NCBI GenBank assembly: GCA_017420455.1
Contig: JAFOJB010000583.1
Coordinates: 1-9,209 of the forward strand
DNA from: Blautia sp.
GTDB taxonomy: Bacteria; Bacillota; Clostridia; Lachnospirales; Lachnospiraceae
Direction: 5' to 3'
DNA: 9,209 bases
Below are positions 5,767 to 9,209 of the stretch, piece after piece; position 1 is the first letter of the stretch, and every line of letters begins with the position of its first letter. The translations under genes were made by a program, and so were the position numbers. Below the pieces are notes generated by a model, which was not told the origin of the DNA, ran no database searches, and saw nothing but the letters and a program-made list of their open reading frames with translations.

Positions 5767-7812
5767 CTACAGGAACACGCCCTTCGCGCGTTCTGATCCC
5801 AGACACTCGAAGCTGATCTCTATGATCCTGCCTCCTGTGCAGATGATCGATACTGCGCTGTAATAAGGCGCGTCGTTTCTGATCAGTACGTAACCGTGGC
5901 ACCCGTCGTCCCGGACATTGCAGGCATACAGCAGTTCATTGCCTCTGAAGCCTGCCAGTCCATTCAGTTCCCTCCCCCGGAACTCCGGGAAGGCATTATA
6001 AATATCGCTTTCATTTCCCCATATACGGATATTTCCCGGCAGGGCAATGTCTATACTGTCTCCTCCTGTATCGATCAGTGCAGTGAGCATACATTCGGAT
6101 GCGCCTGCCGGCCGGCCGCTCATGTTTGTCACTCCGGCCATTTCCTTGAAAAGCGTGTTCTCAAAATAATAGTATTGTGTATTCACGATTTCGGTCCAGC
6201 TTCCGCCGACCATATCGGCGTCGGAATGGAAATCATAAGGAATCACTGCCTGAAAATCCAGCGGCAGATCTTCCTGAGAAATATCCTGTACCGCTGTCGG
6301 GAACTGGTAGGTATGACCATTGATCATATACTGAAATGTACCCATATCTTCCGCGTTCCAGTCAGGTTTCTCTTCCGGCACAGGCGAAGGCGTCGGGGTG
6401 GCTTCTATGGCAGGAACCGGCGAAGGTACCGGAGTGGCTTCTGCGGCAGGAGGCGGCGTAACCGTCGGATGCTCCTGAGAGCGCTTTACTTCAGCCACTC
6501 TCTTCTCATCGCCGATCTCCGCAGTCTTCAGGATACGATGGTAGACCGGGAAATAGTCATATTCGGACTGAAGGCCCTGCATCAGCTCTATGGCATAGAT
6601 CATCTTCCCGTAGGCAAAGCAGACCGTCTGGCACAGGAACTGGTTCGCGCCGACGCTCATGCTGAAATCCAGCTTTCTGGCGGGCAAATCCGCGGCAACT
6701 GCATCCTCATAGGCCAGGTATGTGGTAACGCTCATACCCGCGATGTTTTTTGTATAGTTGTCAAAAGCCTCCTTCTGATCCTTTCCCTCTGCAGGAAAAT
6801 AGCTTATGGTCAGCGTCCCTGCCGACGGGCTTATGGCACCAGACGCATTTACCGGTGAATAAGATGTCAAAGCACGTCCGGAAGCGTTGTTGCCCCAGTT
6901 CTGAGGGACATCTACCAGCATTTCCTCCTGAAAAACATGTTTAATGTACGAGGCGGCCTCATAAACGGGAAGCCCAAGCTCACTTGGCTCCAGTTCGAGA
7001 TTTCCGAAATTCTCCTCCTGCGGCCGCCCCTGTACCGTGGTCCCCTGAACGGGATTTTCCTGCACCGGACTCTCCTGGATCGGGGTCTCCTGTACCGGGG
7101 GCTCCTCTACCGGGGGCTCCTGTACCGGGAGGTCCTGTACCGGAATCTCCTGCACCGGATTCTCCTGGATCGGGGTCTCCTGCACCGGGGGCTCCTCTAC
7201 GGGAGTCTCCTGCACCGGATTCTCCTGCACCGGGGGTTCCTCTGCCGGGGGTTCCTCTGCCGGGGGTTCCTGTACCGGGGGCTCCTGCACCGGACTCTCC
7301 TGCACCGGGGGCTCCTCTACCGGAATCTCCTGCACCGGACTCTCCTGCACCGGAGTCTCCTGCACCGGGTTTTCCTTTCCGGAAATATCCCCTGCCGGAA
7401 TTACCTCTTCCGGATTTTCATCTGCTGCTTTTTCCTGCACGGAACTGCCCTGTATGGCGGACGCAGCTTCGGATTCCGCATTCCCCGCAGGCGCCTGATC
7501 TGCCACGGAGCGCAGCAGTACGATGATGGCCTGCGCATTTGCCGTACCTGAATCCAGAAGCGTCAGGACACTCTGCAGCGTTCCCTTCACCGGATCTCCA
7601 TCCTCCAGCAGGTTCACGCAATTCTGCAGAAGAATACGGATGGAATCCGTATTTCCCTCCAGGTCCTGGTCTGCAAGCGTAACTGCAGAGGATACAAGAT
7701 TTTCAGCCACATCGTCCAATGCATAAACAAAAGAAGGACTCGTGCCTGAAATGACAAACGCCATAAGGATCGAAAGGATCCTTACGTTTCCCCTGTTGCG
7801 GGTTTTCAGCAT
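5767..7812 (-). CDS. Exported multidomain protein with PVQE repeat ladder
   Basis: The product is 681 residues. The start at 7812 is well supported by GAGGAGGTG just upstream. The signal peptide is MLKTRNRG plus a hydrophobic stretch, with likely cleavage after VYA (residue 31). Residues 40-108 are a helical domain homologous to the C-terminus of the 1379-residue neighbour (18 of the first 45 positions identical without gaps). Residues 149-263 are 23 five-residue repeats, mostly PVQE followed by a variable residue. Residues about 281-435 look like a Mog1/PsbP/DUF1795-type fold, judged from pattern only (ISYFPAEG, later LPARKLDF, a Cys-containing strand, KMIYAIEL, then a closing helix). Residues about 449-485 are a Pro/Thr linker with a duplicated 12-residue unit ending SPVP. 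Residues about 490-672 begin FQYMINGHTYQFP, a start style I associate with Firmicutes surface proteins, but I cannot name the family. There is no lipobox or LPXTG motif. The gene lies 210 bp upstream of the next gene and 168 bp downstream of the previous one. Function is unknown; a cell-surface role is inference. Confidence 0.9.
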   Translation of the reverse strand: MLKTRNRGNVRILSILMAFVISGTSPSFVYALDDVAENLVSSAVTLADQDLEGNTDSIRILLQNCVNLLEDGDPVKGTLQSVLTLLDSGTANAQAIIVLLRSVADQAPAGNAESEAASAIQGSSVQEKAADENPEEVIPAGDISGKENPVQETPVQESPVQEIPVEEPPVQESPVQEPPVQEPPAEEPPAEEPPVQENPVQETPVEEPPVQETPIQENPVQEIPVQDLPVQEPPVEEPPVQETPIQESPVQENPVQGTTVQGRPQEENFGNLELEPSELGLPVYEAASYIKHVFQEEMLVDVPQNWGNNASGRALTSYSPVNASGAISPSAGTLTISYFPAEGKDQKEAFDNYTKNIAGMSVTTYLAYEDAVAADLPARKLDFSMSVGANQFLCQTVCFAYGKMIYAIELMQGLQSEYDYFPVYHRILKTAEIGDEKRVAEVKRSQEHPTVTPPPAAEATPVPSPVPAIEATPTPSPVPEEKPDWNAEDMGTFQYMINGHTYQFPTAVQDISQEDLPLDFQAVIPYDFHSDADMVGGSWTEIVNTQYYYFENTLFKEMAGVTNMSGRPAGASECMLTALIDTGGDSIDIALPGNIRIWGNESDIYNAFPEFRGRELNGLAGFRGNELLYACNVRDDGCHGYVLIRNDAPYYSAVSIICTGGRIIEISFECLGSERAKGVFL
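7024..7368 (-). repeat. 23 tandem 15-bp repeats encoding PVQEx
   Basis: Twenty-three uninterrupted 15-bp units encode five-residue repeats: PVQE plus T, S, I, P or N, with variants PVEEP, PAEEP, PIQEN/S and PVQDL, ending in PVQGT and TVQGR. Eighteen of the 23 carry glutamine at position 3, and the stretch has no lysine. A higher-order period is visible: bases 7071-7110 recur at 7161-7200 with one mismatch, so a block of six units (90 bp) was duplicated. The Pro at every fifth position predicts an extended, wall-spanning spacer. Confidence 0.95.
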
Positions 7813-7843
7813 AAATTCACCTCCTCTTATTCACAGGAATATA

Positions 7844-7863
7844 CCGACAGGCATTGCTGTCGG
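7844..7863 (-). promoter_or_regulatory. Dyad next to a TATATT box upstream of the PVQE-repeat gene
   Basis: A perfect 7-bp inverted repeat, ccgacag (7844-7850) with ctgtcgg (7857-7863), has a 6-base centre. On the minus strand it is followed directly by TATATT (7838-7843), which resembles a -10 box and would give a leader of about 20 bases carrying GAGGAGG. No good -35 is seen at the right distance. An activator- or repressor-binding operator in the spacer would fit. A hairpin in a readthrough transcript is the alternative, and no T-tract follows it. Confidence 0.35.
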
Positions 7864-7868
7864 ATGGC

Positions 7869-7909
7869 GATTTTGCAGAGCCGGCCAGAATACGGCCGAC
7901 GACAAAATC
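7869..7909 (-). repeat. Imperfect hairpin in the gap after the transglutaminase-like gene
   Basis: The outer stem is gattttg (7869-7875) with caaaatc (7903-7909), and the inner stem is cggcc (7882-7886) with ggccg (7894-7898) around a 7-base loop. It lies about 70 bases past the stop of the transglutaminase-like gene. Neither strand has a following T run of useful length, so it is not a clear intrinsic terminator. A third small hairpin (7952-7956 with 7966-7970) lies right after the stop codon. Confidence 0.35.
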
Positions 7910-7980
7910 TGTTTTCTGTGCTCTGTACCTGTTTTCGGAAAGTGCCGGGATCAGCTTATGATTCCAGCTGCCAGAAGGCA

Positions 7981-9209
7981 TCAGTCAATATAATTCTGCA
8001 ATGCGATCGGCGCAAGCCTGATGATCTCCGGATCCGGATCATTTGGATCCATTGCGTCCACCAGCCGGATATGAACACATTCCTGAGGAAGATTCACCTG
8101 CATCGTTCTGTCATTGCTGATATAGTCGTAGGTGTCATCGGAAATAAAATGTCTCATCTCCTCCGTCGATAAGAGGAACAGAAAATGATCCAGCTTATTC
8201 CGGTATCCCGGATCCTGCAAGGCCTCAAGAAGATACTGATAAACATCATCCTCCGTCAGCGTCTGAAGCTCCTTCTCCAGATCCAGTTCCAGATCCCCCC
8301 AGCTGTCGTCCCAGGTGCTGTCCACTTCATACCAGATGCCATCGATCTTCACCATATTCCAGGCATGCATGCCGGCCTCCTCCTCGGTTGGACCAGCCAT
8401 ACCGCCGATAAAAACAGATTCGATACCGCATTGCTGCAGAAGATATTCAAAGGCGAGTGAATATCCGTCACATACTGCGAGATTTGCCTTGCCGGAAGAA
8501 TCCTTTACCAGGGCGCCGTATGCCGTATGTGCCAGATCCTGCCCTTTCATGGACAAGACCGCATGATCAGCGACGGGATAATCATATGTTACCATTCTGA
8601 GCAGTTTGTCATGGATCTGTTTTACCGTCTCATATTCCGAAATGCCGGTATCGATATCTCTGAGGAAAAGATCAGCAGCTTCGTTGAATGCTTTCATCTG
8701 GCTTTCAAAGTTTTTAAAGGGCTCATCCATCATGACATAGACAAAATAGAACCCGTTCTGACTGACCGCTTCCGATCCATAGCACATTTCCGCCTCCTGG
8801 CGGGAGTAAAGCCAGAACAGCTCCGGATGGTCAAAGCAGATCGCCCGGTACGCCATATTGAAGGCAAAATAGAACTCATCGCTCGAAGGATCGATAAAGG
8901 TCATGATCAGACCGATATTCCCCAGACTGGAAGGGTCTGCTGCCACGCCGTACATTACATCATAGATTTCTTTCGCCACCGGTTCCAGGTTGTTATAGTA
9001 ATAATAATTCTTCGCCTTGTTTTTCAGCAGATTTTTCTGATTTCCGGCATAAGACGCCATATTCTCATTGATCTTAGTGACATCCGAGGTGGAAAGCATC
9101 TCCATCGGCTGCGAGGGCCTGTGCACCGCCATATCTCCGGTCGGCATCACGATTTTTCCAAGGCCTGTCTCCTGTCCGGCATAGCTGTTGACGGCAGCAC
9201 CCCAGACCA
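7981..9209 (-). CDS. Transglutaminase-like (Cys-His-Asp) domain protein, 5' end outside the window
   Basis: The frame is open to the window edge, giving 408 visible residues with no stop. The GTG at 9150 and ATG at 9147 are poor starts, lacking a good ribosome binding site. The true start and any signal peptide therefore lie beyond 9209. The C-terminal half has a transglutaminase-core fold. Cys is in NLAVCDGYSLAFEYLL (codon 8470-8472), His in GMHAWNMVKIDG (codon 8365-8367, 35 residues on), and Asp in WYEVDSTWDD (codon 8320-8322, 15 residues further). Order, spacing and flanking residues fit an intact triad. Bacterial members are mostly exported or surface peptidases, hydrolases or amide-forming enzymes, and the substrate cannot be read from sequence. 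The N-terminal part (LFWLYSRQ and a run of Tyr/Asn) resembles the region preceding the core in other Firmicutes proteins of this type. The product ends NYID before TGA. The neighbouring downstream genes encode exported proteins, one with a glutamine-rich repeat that could be a substrate, which is speculation. Confidence 0.88.
   Translation of the reverse strand, partial: VWGAAVNSYAGQETGLGKIVMPTGDMAVHRPSQPMEMLSTSDVTKINENMASYAGNQKNLLKNKAKNYYYYNNLEPVAKEIYDVMYGVAADPSSLGNIGLIMTFIDPSSDEFYFAFNMAYRAICFDHPELFWLYSRQEAEMCYGSEAVSQNGFYFVYVMMDEPFKNFESQMKAFNEAADLFLRDIDTGISEYETVKQIHDKLLRMVTYDYPVADHAVLSMKGQDLAHTAYGALVKDSSGKANLAVCDGYSLAFEYLLQQCGIESVFIGGMAGPTEEEAGMHAWNMVKIDGIWYEVDSTWDDSWGDLELDLEKELQTLTEDDVYQYLLEALQDPGYRNKLDHFLFLLSTEEMRHFISDDTYDYISNDRTMQVNLPQECVHIRLVDAMDPNDPDPEIIRLAPIALQNYID

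Noticed and set aside
5896..6858. Plus-strand open frame of 320 codons
   Set aside because: It is antisense to the PVQE-repeat gene. Its Arg/His/Cys-rich translation is typical of a shadow frame.
7024..7368. CRISPR array
   Set aside because: The 15-bp period is contiguous with no unique spacers, and it is in frame inside a gene.
6937..7551. Plus-strand repetitive frames (LLYRG-type and PAPGSP-type, two overlapping frames)
   Set aside because: Both are other-frame readings of the 15-bp repeats. Any array with a period divisible by three that lacks stops looks coding in several frames.
9147..9150. Start codon of the transglutaminase-like gene at GTG 9150 or ATG 9147
   Set aside because: The frame continues open to the edge, there is no good ribosome binding site, and starting here would leave no signal peptide. 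The gene is better treated as truncated by the window.

Overview
The window looks like chromosomal DNA of a Gram-positive anaerobe of the class Clostridia, probably a Lachnospiraceae-type gut bacterium. The reasons are strong GAGG/GGAGG ribosome binding sites, Gram-positive signal peptides, and a DUF1002 (YpuA-like) domain and WG-type beta repeats of kinds common in Firmicutes. The genus assignment is inference. All four genes lie on the minus strand, so transcription runs from high to low coordinates. No tRNA, rRNA, CRISPR array, transposase or phage gene was seen.

Layout in transcription order. (1) 9209-7981: a secreted-type protein with a transglutaminase-like Cys-His-Asp core. Its reading frame is open to the window edge, so its 5' end is missing. 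(2) 7812-5767: an exported 681-residue protein with a small helical N-terminal domain, a ladder of 23 PVQE-type five-residue repeats, a possible Mog1/PsbP-like domain, a second Pro/Thr linker and a C-terminal domain I cannot name. (3) 5556-1417: an exported 1379-residue protein with a DUF1002 domain, two tandem copies of a large WG-repeat (beta-rich) module, a 39-bp minisatellite encoding an Ala/Asp/Asn-rich linker, and a helical C-terminal domain. (4) 1168-59: mtnA, methylthioribose-1-phosphate isomerase, an ordinary cytoplasmic salvage enzyme. A hairpin at the left edge probably ends its transcript.

The three upstream genes look like one functional group of exported proteins, although the gaps between them (168 and 210 bp) are too long for a tight operon. 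The best evidence is a helical module of about 69 residues found at the C-terminus of the 1379-residue protein and, after the signal peptide, at the N-terminus of the 681-residue protein. The two copies are about one-third identical. A shared module in neighbouring exported proteins suggests a docking or wall-binding part of an undescribed cell-envelope system. The transglutaminase-like neighbour and the glutamine ladder are suggestive but unproven.

The gaps also hold structure. Between the 1379-residue gene and mtnA is a compact nest of complementary stems (about 1212-1387). It resembles an interspersed repeat or structured RNA, and it stays open in the mtnA frame. The 5557-5766 gap can form two mutually exclusive hairpins sharing one arm. 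The 7813-7980 gap has a perfect 7-bp dyad touching a TATATT box.
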